Shown: in pieces, positions 8,828-18,995 of the stretch | How the letters are laid out: every line of letters begins with the position of its first letter | How positions within the stretch are numbered: position 1 is the first letter of the stretch | Assembly (NCBI GenBank): GCA_018136815.1 | Contig: CM030942.1 | Location: forward strand, 1,821,171 to 1,885,170 | Direction: 5' to 3' | Length of the DNA stretch: 64,000 nucleotides | From: Isochrysis galbana | Taxonomy: Eukaryota; Haptophyta; Isochrysidales; Isochrysidaceae | Position numbers and translations under genes: made by a program | The notes under the pieces: model-generated | Told to the model about the DNA's origin: nothing | The model's database searches: none | Seen by the model: the letters and a program-made list of their open reading frames with translations, nothing else

Positions 8828-9123
8828 GCTCAGACAGAGCTAAGCACAAGCCCCCGAACACACCCCAAGACACACGAGCAACATAAGGTCGATCGGGAAA
8901 AAGTGCCACATGGGAAAAGTACAACAGGCCTGCCCTGAACACGCGTCCGTAACCAGGCCCATGGTAGTGTACCAGGGCCGCACCCCCGACACCGAAGACA
9001 AAGGAACGAGGGGGGGAAGGAGAGGAAGTGGAGGGAGGGGATGAAAAGGGCGATGTCCGCTATGTGGAGGTAGAGACCGAGTAGCGATAGGTGTGTAGCC
9101 CTGAATCTTCAGATTTTTTTTTT

Positions 9124-9139
9124 AGGCTTCTCTCTTCTT
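9124..9139. repeat. Target-site duplication of LINE copy 2 (right)
   Basis: AGGCTTCTCTCTTCTT, identical to 4770-4785. Confidence 0.85.
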
Positions 9140-9621
9140 TTCGTCGTTCGGTATTATCGTTATAATTCTCTGCTTTCTCTCGTTCTCGGTCAAAAGCTTC
9201 GCTCGGACGCATGGGATCTTGGGTTGTGGAGCACCCTCTCTCTAACTCTCGAAGAGAAGGGAAGTTTCCCCACCTTTCTCCCTCCTAGGCGACTCGCAAA
9301 TAGGTTTAATTCGCTATCTTCCCCGCGTTTCTCTATCTACTTCAGTGATTGCAATCAGGTTTAATTTGCAATCTCTTCGCATCTCCCCCTTAGGCACACC
9401 GCACTTCTTTCGTCTTATTCGATAGGTCTTTTGGAATCCTGTGCGGCAGGATTGCCCCTCGTTTCCGTTATGGTGCGATTCCCCTTCCAGACGGGATCGC
9501 CGACAGATCGTCTTCTGATCGTCGTCCGTCGTCGTCTGGCCGGAGTGTTTGGGTTTGATTTCAGTCGAGTTATGTGAGAAAGTCGTGGGGCGAGAGTCGG
9601 AGTGTTTTCCTGGGTGTCTTT

Positions 9622-10036
9622 GTCCGTCGTCCTGTCGTCAGTCGTCATCCGTCGCTCTCGCTCTCGTCGCACTCGCTCTCGTAACACTCATACCCTACAA
9701 CCTCACCTCTCCTCGCCAGCCCCTGCCATCACAGCCCTCCTCTCACTCGCCCTCGCCTCTCGCCTCTCGCTCGATGTCGCTCTCGCCGCCGTCCTCGCCC
9801 TCGCCCAAGCGGCTGAAGCCCGTCAGCAGAGGAAGGCGGGCAGGCGGGCTTGGGCGAGGGCGAGGACGGCGGCGAGAGCGACATCGAGCGAGAGGCGAGA
9901 GGCGAGGGTGAGTGAGAGGAGGGCTGTGGTGGCAGGGACTGGTGAGGAGAGGCGAGTTTGTAGGGTACGAGTGTTACGAGAGCGAGAGCGACGAGAGCGA
10001 GAGCGACGGGTGACGACTGACGACAGGACGTCGGAC
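9622..10036. repeat. Inverted duplication, 189-bp arms, 37-bp spacer
   Basis: Left arm 9622-9810 and right arm 9848-10036 are reverse complements with scattered mismatches (for example GTCCGTCGTC at the outer left end against GTCCGACGTC from the right). The spacer is 9811-9847. The sequence is the leader region found downstream of the 20.3-kb LTR. At places where the arms differ, the right arm agrees with the 20.8-kb copy (for example GCTCTCGCTCTCG and CACTCACC), so the right arm is not a recent copy of the left one. Such a palindrome could extrude a large hairpin and is prone to rearrangement. Confidence 0.75.
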
Positions 10037-11404
10037 AACAATGCAGAAATAAACAACAGGATGCACCGACTCACGAACGCACCAGAATCATTCACCCAAA
10101 CTAAGCAAAACATGAAATAACCGAGACCCCACATCGCCGGTAACTCAAACACGTCGCGAGAGACGGAGAGAGAGCGCGCGCGAGAGAGAGAGAATCCGCA
10201 GCGATTCCGTCAAAAGAGGGCCAGGCTGCAGTGGGGCGGTGAGGCGCGCCGGTTTCGGCGCGCGGTCTGCACGATTGGCGTGGCTGTAAGGGTGGCTCCG
10301 GTGTATTTGGTATCTGGCGGGGCCCGCCATCTGGATGGATCGTCGAAAACGCGCACGCAGCGCGCCCGGCATCAATTCGAAGTTGGGCTCTCCACGCCTT
10401 ACTTGCAGACGTGTGCCGAGGGAGTTCAGAGTTCAGGACACCTCGTGCTGGTACTTTCTTTATCTTTAGTCGCGAAAGAAAGGGGAGCGCCCCTCCCGCG
10501 GGAGCGAGCGAGGGGCGGTTTACTTTGTACTGTGTGGGCCGTTGTGTCGGGGGGCGGCGGTGTGAACGAGAGAGAGTAGGCGCTCAGTCTGAAATGGCGA
10601 GAGGAGAGAGGAGGGGTTTTATAGAGGAACGACCGTGAGGGGGTGATAAAACGGTGTGAAGAAGTGAGACGGAGAGGGATGGGGGAGAGGGGGAGGAGTG
10701 CATGGAGAAAAGGAGGCGTTGAGAGAGAAGAAGGAGGGGGGAGAGGGAGGAGAGAGAGGAGGAGAATCTGTGGGTTGAGGGGCCACGTGTGTGTGTGGGA
10801 ACTCATCGGAACGGGACGTTCTTCTCTCTTAGAGAGGGGTACTTTAGGGCTCTCTGCGCTCTCGCAAGCCGGCGCCGTGTTGAGGTGATTAGTATTATTT
10901 GAGGGGGCTGGCCACAGTATTGTGTTGCGGTAGGAACACCGGTGAGAGAAGAAGAGAGGGCGGGGGAGGGGAAGAGAGAGAGCGGGAGAGAGGAGAGAGA
11001 GAGGAGAGAGAGAGAGGAGAGAGAGGAGAGAGGGAGGGAGGGAGAGGGAGGGCGGGGGCAGGGTGAAGCTGTGAGTGAGACGTGGTTGGGGAGGGGGAAG
11101 GACGGTGGAGATATGTGAAATCCGCCAAGGAGTGAATAGAAACATCGAGGCCCCTCCTCGAGAGCCGAGCTAGAGAGAGAGAGAAAGAGAGAGAGAGAGA
11201 AGGGCAAAGTCGGGCGCCGGTGGGCTCCAGGAGGACACCCTCCGTCATGAATAAATCGCCCATATCCTTGAAGAGTCGTTCGAGCGGCGGCCGAGCGGAC
11301 CCAAAGGGGAGGGAGGGAGACAGAGAGGGAGGAGAGAGAAGAGTGGCGAAAGATGGGGGTTAAGAGAGAGAGAAAGAGAGAGAGAAAGAGAGAAAGGGGG
11401 GGGG

Positions 11405-11436
<32 letters not shown>

Positions 11437-11528
11437 AGGGAGGGAGGGAGAGAGAGGGAGAGGGAGAGGGAGAGAGAGGCAGAGGGAGAGAGAGGGGGAA
11501 GGGGGGAAAGGGCCTGGGGACGCCGTTC
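10037..11528. other. Intergenic, purine-rich, upstream of the channel gene
   Basis: No convincing gene. From about 10570 the plus strand becomes strongly GA-rich, with (GA)n and (GGGA)n runs at about 10950-11050 and 11360-11500. Long open frames on the opposite strand read Leu/Ser/Pro repeats and reflect this composition. Polypurine tracts next to the start of the channel gene could be a promoter feature, as polypurine/polypyrimidine tracts also lie near the starts of other host genes here. Confidence 0.5.
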
Positions 11529-14500
11529 ATGCGGGTCCCGTGGCCCCCCTCTGCTCCCATCGGCCCAAGCCGCATTGGCCGGAGTGGGCGCACGTACACC
11601 GGCGTCTCGCTAGGCCTTCTACCTCTCCAGCACCCTCTGAGGGCCTCTCTCATCTCTCTCATCGAGAGGAAATCTTTCGACAGAGTGGTTCTTCTTCTCA
11701 TTCTCGCCAACTGCGGTGCGATGGCGGCGTCTCAGCCTCTCGCAGAGGCACCCGCCGCGTGGGAAAAGCCTGCCGAATGGCTCTTCACCATCGCCTTCAC
11801 GACAGAGGCCTTGATCAAGGTGGGGGCCATGGGGTTCGCATGGGAGAGCAGGAACGCCTACGTGTGGGACGTGTGGAACCTGCTCGATCTCGTCGCTATC
11901 GTGAGCGCGTGGGTGTCGCTCCTCCCGCTGGGGGCGGGAAATTACGCCGTGCTGCGATCCGTCCGTATACTGCGCCCGCTGCGCACCGTCCAGAGAATCA
12001 AGGGCATGCGCATCCTGATCGGCTCGCTCGCCGCCTCGCTGCCGGCGCTTCTCGACGTCACGATGCTCTTTGGCTTCCTCATCCTCGTGTTTGGCGTGGT
12101 GGGCGTCGAGATGTTTGCGGGGCGTCTGCACTATCGATGTGTGGACCCGACTGGTAAGCCGCAGGAGGGGTGGGAGGTGGGGAAGGGGGGGGAGGGGCGA
12201 GCGCACGCGCTCCGCCTCGGCTGACTGCCGCTTGGCGGCCCGCTGATCGTAGGTGAGGAAACAGGGGACCTGTGCACGTGCCCCGGCGCGACGACCCTGG
12301 CCATCGAGCGGCGCGCCCCCGAGGCCGTCTGCCCAGACATGTGCGCCGCTGGTGCGACGTGCAAGTACCTCGACGAAAACCCTGAGGGTGGGGCCTTCTC
12401 CTTTGACTGGATCCTGCCAGCGCTCTCCGATATCTTCATGTGCATCACGCTCGAGGGGTGGACCGACCTCATGTGTGATGCTTCCCCCCCCCCCCCCCCG
12501 GGGCGCCGCGCGCCCTGATGCGGCGGCGGCGGCGCGTGAGTCAACCCGGATCTTCCCCCTCGGCGACAGGTACCTGCTGCAGCAGCCGGCGCCTGCGGTC
12601 AGCGTTGTCTTCTTCATCTTGCTCGTCTTCTTTGGCTCCTTTTTCGTCTTCAACCTCGTCCTCGTCGTCGTTGCCGAGAACTACCTCAAAGTACGCGATA
12701 GGGTAAGGCCGATCCGCGCGGCGCGCCTCCGCCTCGTGCTTGCTCGCCGCCACGCGTCCTGCGCGCCCGCTGCCGTGCTCTGCGCATGCCGACCTTGGCG
12801 CCGCACGTGCCGACCGCTGCCGCGCCTCGACGCGGGCTGACCGCCGGGCACGATCTGCGCGCTCCCAGACGGACGAGGAGATGCGAAAGCAGCGGCAGCG
12901 CGAACGAGAGGAGGCGGCCTGTCTGGCGGCCCAGTCAGGCGGCGTCCGCGCAAGACCACCGCTCGCGGACCGCGTTGCGGGCGCCGTGAACCGCTGGTGG
13001 CGCGAGACGGTCACCCGGCTGCGTCGGTGCTACGACGGCTGGCCGGCACTGCGGCGTGTGACGGACCACCCGCACTTTGGGCAGCTGATGGTGCTCATCA
13101 TCCTGCTCAACACGCTTGCGATGGCGATGGACGCGTATGGGTCCAAGGTGCGCGCGCGCGTGCCTCACGGCGGATGCCCAGAGCCTCCCCCCCGCTTCGC
13201 AGCGGCGCCCTCTGCCTCCGCTAGCGCCAACCGCTCCCCGTCGCCCCTCTTTGCGCCAGGTGACGGAGGATTATCGTCACGCGTTGCAAATCTCCAACTA
13301 CGTCTTCACCGGTCTCTTCGTGCTGGAGATGGCCATCAAGCTGACCGCTGAAGGGCCGGTCCGCTACTTCTGGGACCCGTTCAACACCTTTGACGCCATT
13401 GTGGTTGCCCTCTCTGTCCTCGAGATCCTGCTCACCATCTTTGGTGGCGGCCTCATCAATCTGTCGCCCTTGCGCACCCTCCGCCTCGCGCGGGCCTTCA
13501 AGCTCGCGCGCTCATTCCAGGGCCTCCGGAGGATCATCAACACGCTCATCGCATGCATGACGCAGGCGCGTCGCCTGCCCTCACCTGATGGGGCGCGAGC
13601 GCGCGCGCGCCCCGTTCGCGCCCACACAGGACCCACCCATCCCCTCCCCTCTTGCAACAGGCTCGCGACCTCGCCCTCCTCCTCCTCCTTCTCATCTTTA
13701 TCTTCGCGCTGCTGGGCATGGAGATATTTGGCGGATCAATCGGCGCCTGCGACCTGACGTGCTCTCCGTACGACGAGGTGCCGCCGGGCGACTACCGCAA
13801 CTTGCGCGACGGCTGCCTCTCCGCGGGCGGCGCGTGGGAGGCTTCTGCGGACAACTTTGACGGGATCCTGAGCGCCATGATGAGCGTCTTCGTCGTTTTC
13901 GTCGGCGAGAACTGGAATGCGCTCTGGATCGACGCCTTCCGCGATCACGGCTACGCAGCGACTGCCTTCTTCATCGCTGCGGTGCTTGTAGGCAACTTCA
14001 TGGTGCTCAACTTGTTCGTTGCCATTCTGGTGGCCAACTACGACTCAGGGGACTCCGAGCCGGCGGTAGACTCATCCACCGTAGGGGACAGCAAGGAGGG
14101 CAGAGGATCGGGCAGGACCAGCCCGCACGGGGGTAGCATCCCGCGGCACCAGCCGAGCGGCGGTGTGGCGATGCAGATACACGAGGCGCGCGAGCGCGAG
14201 GCGAAGAAGGCGCGCGCGAACGAGGAGCACTTACAGAGGCAGCGCGCCGTGGACGCCGGTTCGCGACTGGACATCGCGCACGAGGGGCACAAGGGCGCGT
14301 CCTCGGTAGCGCAAACCAACGGCGCGGGCGAACGCCGAGCCCCATCGTCGCTGCAAATCACGCTACCTCCCGACGGCGATGCGCGCGGCGACGCCGCTGG
14401 GCGCGCCTTGGGCGTTACGACCTCACGTTGGAACTCACTCAGCCGGCCGAGGCAGATGTGGTCAGCGCAGAGCCACGATCCCGCCACCATGAGGGGTTGG

Positions 14501-17500
14501 GATGTAGTTTTCGACACCTACCGCATGGGTGAGCTCGCGAGCCCAAAAGCGCCGGGCAGCTCCCGCGACCCGGCCGAATCGGCGCTGGTCTTCCGCGAGG
14601 CCATGGCTCCCGGGGAGGGCCCGCTTTGCCTGCCCTCGAGCTCGCCGCTGCGCCGTTTTTGCTTGTGGCTGGTGCTGCGGCCCGAGTTCGAGGCCTTGAT
14701 AATCGCTCTCATCCTAGTGTCGAGCGTCTCGCTTGCCCTCGACGACCCGGCGAGGCCGGCGTCAGAGATGGCACGCGCGCTATTTATCGTCGACATCGTG
14801 TGCACCGCGCTCTTTACCGCCGAGATGGCGCTGAAGATGGTGGGGTTCGGGCTATACCGCCCAAAGCACGGCTACCTGCGCTCGCACTGGAACAAGCTGG
14901 ACGCGCTGGTGGTCATCATCTCCATACTCTCCATTGTACTTGTGGTAGTCGACACGGGCGACTCGGACATCGGCTTCGTCAATGCGCTGCGGGCGCTGCG
15001 CGTGCTTCGCCCACTGAGACTAGTCAACCGCTTCAAGGGCATGCGTACCGTCCTCCTCGCCATCTTCAACACGTTGCCCGAGTGCCTCGACGTGATGGCC
15101 GTCGCCCTCTTCTTCAATCTGATATTCGCCATCGTAGGGGTGCAACAATTTGGCGGCCGTCTCGGCTGGTGCATCGACGCGGCCACTGCGACCAATGGCT
15201 CGGCCAGCTCAATGGGCGCGCCCACCGACGGCAGTAGTTTTTCCGCAGTCGTGTGCTTGGCCGGCAACGCTAATGGGACGCTCGCGTCGATACCAGAGCC
15301 GTACACGCAGAACCAGACCGCATGCCTCGCGGCCGGTCAGCTGTGGGTGAACCCGGTCATCGGCGACTTTGACAACACTGTGAACGCCATGCTCGTCCTG
15401 TTCGAGATGCTGACCGCCGAGATGTGGCCCGACTACCTGCATCTGCTGACGGACGCGTACGAGCCCTTCGAGGCTCCGCGCCCCGAGTGGTCGAGTGGCT
15501 TCGCCCGCATCTACGCGGGACTTTATATCGTCGTTGGCACGCTCTTCCTCGGCAACCTCATCATCGGCATCCTCATCGACAACTTCGACAAGCTGCGCGG
15601 CGATGAGCGAGGGCGCGGCCTCCTCACGCGTGAGCAAATGGAATGGGTTGCGGTACAGCTCGCCATCGTGGAATCGCGCGCGCGCCGCCGGCCGCGACGG
15701 CCGAACGCCGACCGGCACCGCGCGCTTGTTTATGACGTCGTGATGCACCCGCGCTTCGTGCGCACAATCTCGGTGCTCATCTTCGTCAACGCCCTCCTCC
15801 TCGCGGCAGCGCACTATCAGATGAGCCCTGTGCTCGCGCAGACGCTCGACGCGCTCAATTACTTCTTCGCGACCGTGTACGTGCTCGAGGCCGCTCTCAA
15901 GATTTACGGCCTTCACTGGCGCTCGTACTTCTCCTTCCCGTGGAACGCGTTCGACTTCTGTCTTGCGCTATTGTCTCTAATCGACGTCGGACTGTCGGTC
16001 GTCGACATCTTCCTCGATGACGTCCCAAAGGGGCTAACGGTGACGCTCGGTTACCTGCGGCTCCTGAGACTACTGCGGTTGGTCCGGGTGATCCAGTCGA
16101 TCTCGGCGCTCCGTCTGCTCCTTGCATCACTCTTCAAGTCGCTCCCGTCGCTCGTCTCAGTCGGCTCGTTGCTGTTGTTGCTGCTCTTCATGTACGCGGT
16201 GCTCGGCGTGCAGGCTTTCTACAATGTGCAGCATGGCGAGTTCCTCAATGAGGCGGCCAACTTCCGCCGCGTGCCAATCGCGATGCTTACGCTCTTCCGT
16301 GCGACTACCGGCGAGTCGTGGAACGGAATCATGCACGACTTGCAGACCCGGCAGGATGGCGTCACGTGGGTGACGCAGCTCACGGGGAACCCGCCGCGTG
16401 CCCCACCGGCATGGCCTAGCTGCGCCGACACCCCCGAGGGCTGTCGCTACTGCTCGTACGCCGACGGCAACTGCGGTGGCTGGTACGCCATCCCATACTT
16501 CCTCTCGTTCTCGTTCTTTTCCTTCTTCTTGCTGCTCAACGCCGTCATCGCCGTGCTACTCGAGCACTTCTCGGAGATGGAGTCCTCCTCCATGCTACCG
16601 CCGGCTGTGCTAGATACTTTCATCCACGAGTGGGCAAAGCTCGACCCCTCTGCCAACCGCTACACCGAGGCGACGAATCTGGTCGTCCTGCTACGCAAGC
16701 TGCCGCCGCCCCTCGGCATCGACCGCTCGCAGCCGAATGCACTCCTCGAGATTCTCCACTCCTTGTGCGCGCCCAATAACCGCCTTTTTGTGCACAAGGG
16801 GCAACACATTTTTTTCCATGAGACCCTCATGACGCTGGCTCGGCGGAACATTGAGCTGCCGATCGAGGGCCTCGGCTACTCTCGTTTCGCAATGCAGCAC
16901 CGCGCGTACGTGCGCGCAAGCATGCGAGCCTATGGCCAGCCCGGGGTGCGGCTGTACTCGACGCCATCCTTTGTGCGCTCCCCCTTCTCGCCACACCGTG
17001 AGGGCTCGCGCCCACTTCGACGGCGCGAGAGCTCGTCCTCCAGCCTGCTCCGCATGGAAAACATCACCATTATGGACGTTTGGGCGGCACAGCTACTGCA
17101 GGCCCGGTGGAAGGGCTGTCGCGTGCGGCGCATCTACTTGTTGTCGCGCGCATCACAGCGCGTGTCGCAACGTGCAGGAGGCGACGCTCGCGCTGGACCC
17201 CCACTAATGCCTGGCCAGATTGGAAGCTCCGAGCTTCTCCTTTCGAACGCCCGTTCGCAGGAAATTTGCGCCACGGAGCAGGAAGGAGGGGGACAACTGG
17301 CCAAGAAGCCTGCAACGCCGCGGGGCAACGACGTACTCGTCACCGCCATGCTCCGCCTGCCGCGCTTGCCACCTGACGTGGCGCGCACCGCAGCTATGGC
17401 TGAGACCTTGCTACCCAGCAGCTTCATTTGTTCGGTCTCCGTGCCCCGCTTGCCAACGGTCAACGAGTCGCCTGATGCTACGGGCGTCTTCGTCGTAGAC

Positions 17501-18193
17501 CACAACGGGCATTTCCCGTGCCGATGGGTGCCCTGCGAGCCGATTCGAACGTGTCAGCAGCGCGGAAGCTTATCGGAAGAGGGACTCCGCGTTCGCTATA
17601 CCTTAGCAAGCGCGGGGGGGAAGCCGCTATCAAAGCTGGATGTGCTGGACGACCCGCCGCGAGTGCTGCGACTGCTCGCCGCTTACCGCGCCGCCCTCGT
17701 CGGTCATTGCGCATGTTCAGCATTGGCCTCGGGGACCGAGGCCTCACACTCTGGGGCATCCTTGCGCGGATTGCCTGCGGAGCTGGACGTCGAGTTGCGC
17801 CAGCTACGTGTTGACCACATGGAGCGCAATCTGAGTGAACTCGAGGACGAGCGCGCGAGCCTACTGGCACCGCGAGGGTCCTCTGCGCCCGGGAGCAAAG
17901 AAAGCAGACTGGCCGAGCTCGAGGAAGACGTTGCGAAAATCCTGCGACGGCTCAATGTGCAACGGCGGGTTCTAGATGCTGCTCGATCGAGTATGGCACA
18001 TCGATCTACGGGCGCCTCGCTTGAGAGCGCTCACTCGAGCGACGTCCACGTAGAACTTGAGCGGAGCTCCCCGCGCCCTGCGTCATTCTTGCCGCACCAG
18101 TCGCCACGTGCCCATGAGGACCGGCCAACACAGGTCCGCCAGCACCTGACGCCAGACGAAGCACAGACGTTGCACCACCAGTTGGAGTGCTAA
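11529..18193 (+). CDS. Four-domain voltage-gated cation channel, Ca2+-channel-like (EEEE filter)
   Basis: Predicted exons: 11529-12153, 12253-12472, 12570-12702, 12869-13147, 13260-13565 and 13661-18193. They keep one frame and give about 2,031 aa. Intron 5 (13566-13661 boundary region) needs a GC donor (CAG|GCGCGT) to keep the frame and homology. Each domain has S1-S6. S4 segments carry regularly spaced Arg: RSVRILRPLR (I), LRTLRLARAFKLAR (II), LRALRVLRPLR (III) and LRLLRLLRLVR (IV). The pore glutamates lie in TLEGW (12453), VGENW (13906), TAEMW (15419) and TGESW (16313), the EEEE pattern of Ca2+-selective channels. Past domain IV come an EF-hand-like segment (DPSANRY..., PPPLGI, about 16600-16730), an IQ-like motif (QLLQARWKGCRVRRIY, about 17090-17140) and a probable coiled coil (about 17790-17990). 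Role: plasma-membrane or flagellar depolarisation-gated Ca2+ entry. The start is uncertain: a pyrimidine tract and CAG precede HPLRASLI, so an upstream exon could replace residues 1-37. Confidence 0.88.
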
Positions 18194-18995
18194 GTGGGAC
18201 ACCTCGGAGTCCAGCAGCCTTTGGGTGGGCGTGGGTTGCGGAGAAACGGCTGGTTGGTTTCGGAGGCCATGGCTTGTGCTCGAGCCCGGAGCCGGGCCGT
18301 ATGAGGAGGGATTCTCGCCTACTCACCACCGGCACTTCATCTATCCCATTTGCACTCGTTCAGCCGCTACGGAGGTGGAACATATTTGTGGTGAACCCGG
18401 ATACAACGGCTTTGCGGCTTAGGAGGAGCCTATTCATTTTCATAGCGGCGGCTTCATCTTTCCGGTGGCCACCCCTCTCTTGTGTATGTATCGGAGTCAA
18501 TGCGCGTGCACGCGCGCGCGCGTTCCGTGTAAGTGTGGCACACGCATGAAGTGCCCTTTCTATGGAGCACGGTAGCTTTGCCTTCAGCGTCCCATCCACC
18601 CATGATTCTTGTTTTAATTCCATGTACTTTAGACTTCAGCCAGTTCCTGTTCATATGATTTTGCTCCTTGACTTTGCAACCTACTTTTATAAGCGTGGGG
18701 GTTAATGGGGGCCTCGCGCCACCCTTACTCCATCGCGGACACCCCTTGGGGTAGGCCCGCACAACCAACCTCAGCCTCTGCCATCTGGCAGGAGTTGGGC
18801 AATCATCATTCGTGGCCCAGACCCCTAGTGGGCGCGGGCTGCGCGTCGCGCGTCGCACTGCCCCACGCCCGCATTGGGCCTGCCCTCGAGCTCACTCCCC
18901 CCCTCCATCCTTGGTCGCCAAGCAAACTGGGGCCTATGGGCGGCTCCCATGGCTAGCGAAGCGAGCGTGGGAGAGGCGGGGGTTATGGTTATGGT
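18194..18995. other. Intergenic with a repeat of the 22.6-kb family
   Basis: 18194-18680 is the 3' flank of the channel gene, without a recognisable feature. About 18687-18960 (from CTTTTATAAGCG through GGGGGCCTCGCGCC and GCGGACACCCC to CAGGAGTTGGGC) matches 22592-22960 with moderate divergence. It is an interspersed repeat of unknown class. No coding capacity is convincing. Confidence 0.5.

Larger units (their letters stand above)
4786..9123 (+). mobile_element. LINE-derived element, copy 2, with intact fusion ORF and nested insertion
   Basis: Bounded by a perfect 16-bp duplication inside an LTR. It starts with the palindromic 5' end at 4786, has an ATG at 4811, a 1,030-codon ORF, and a 3' UTR that is interrupted by another element at 7924-8810 and ends in a sense-strand T run (about 9114-9123). 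Removing the nested element leaves about 3.43 kb. It lacks endonuclease and RT core like copy 1, but the deletion end points differ: copy 1 leaves ORF1 at the GCKGW block, copy 2 after the CCCH finger. The 3' UTR at 8828-9113 contains no ORF of note. Confidence 0.85.
4743..9621 (+). mobile_element. LTR retroelement fossil: 5' LTR and leader, split by LINE copy 2
   Basis: The LTR starts TGTCGCATTCGCG at 4743, runs to 4785, is interrupted by LINE copy 2, and resumes at 9140-9470. The two parts sum to about 374 bp including one copy of the LINE duplication, the same as the uninterrupted LTR at 20306-20678 (about 373 bp). It is followed at 9471 by TGGTGCGATTCCCC, a plausible primer-binding site because it begins TGG, and by a leader that also occurs after the 20.3-kb LTR and at 18996. 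No coding region belonging to the element follows here. Family assignment (Ty3/gypsy) rests on the RNase H/integrase fragment attached to the related LTR at 19.3-20.3 kb. Broken fossil, older than the LINE it contains. Confidence 0.65.
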
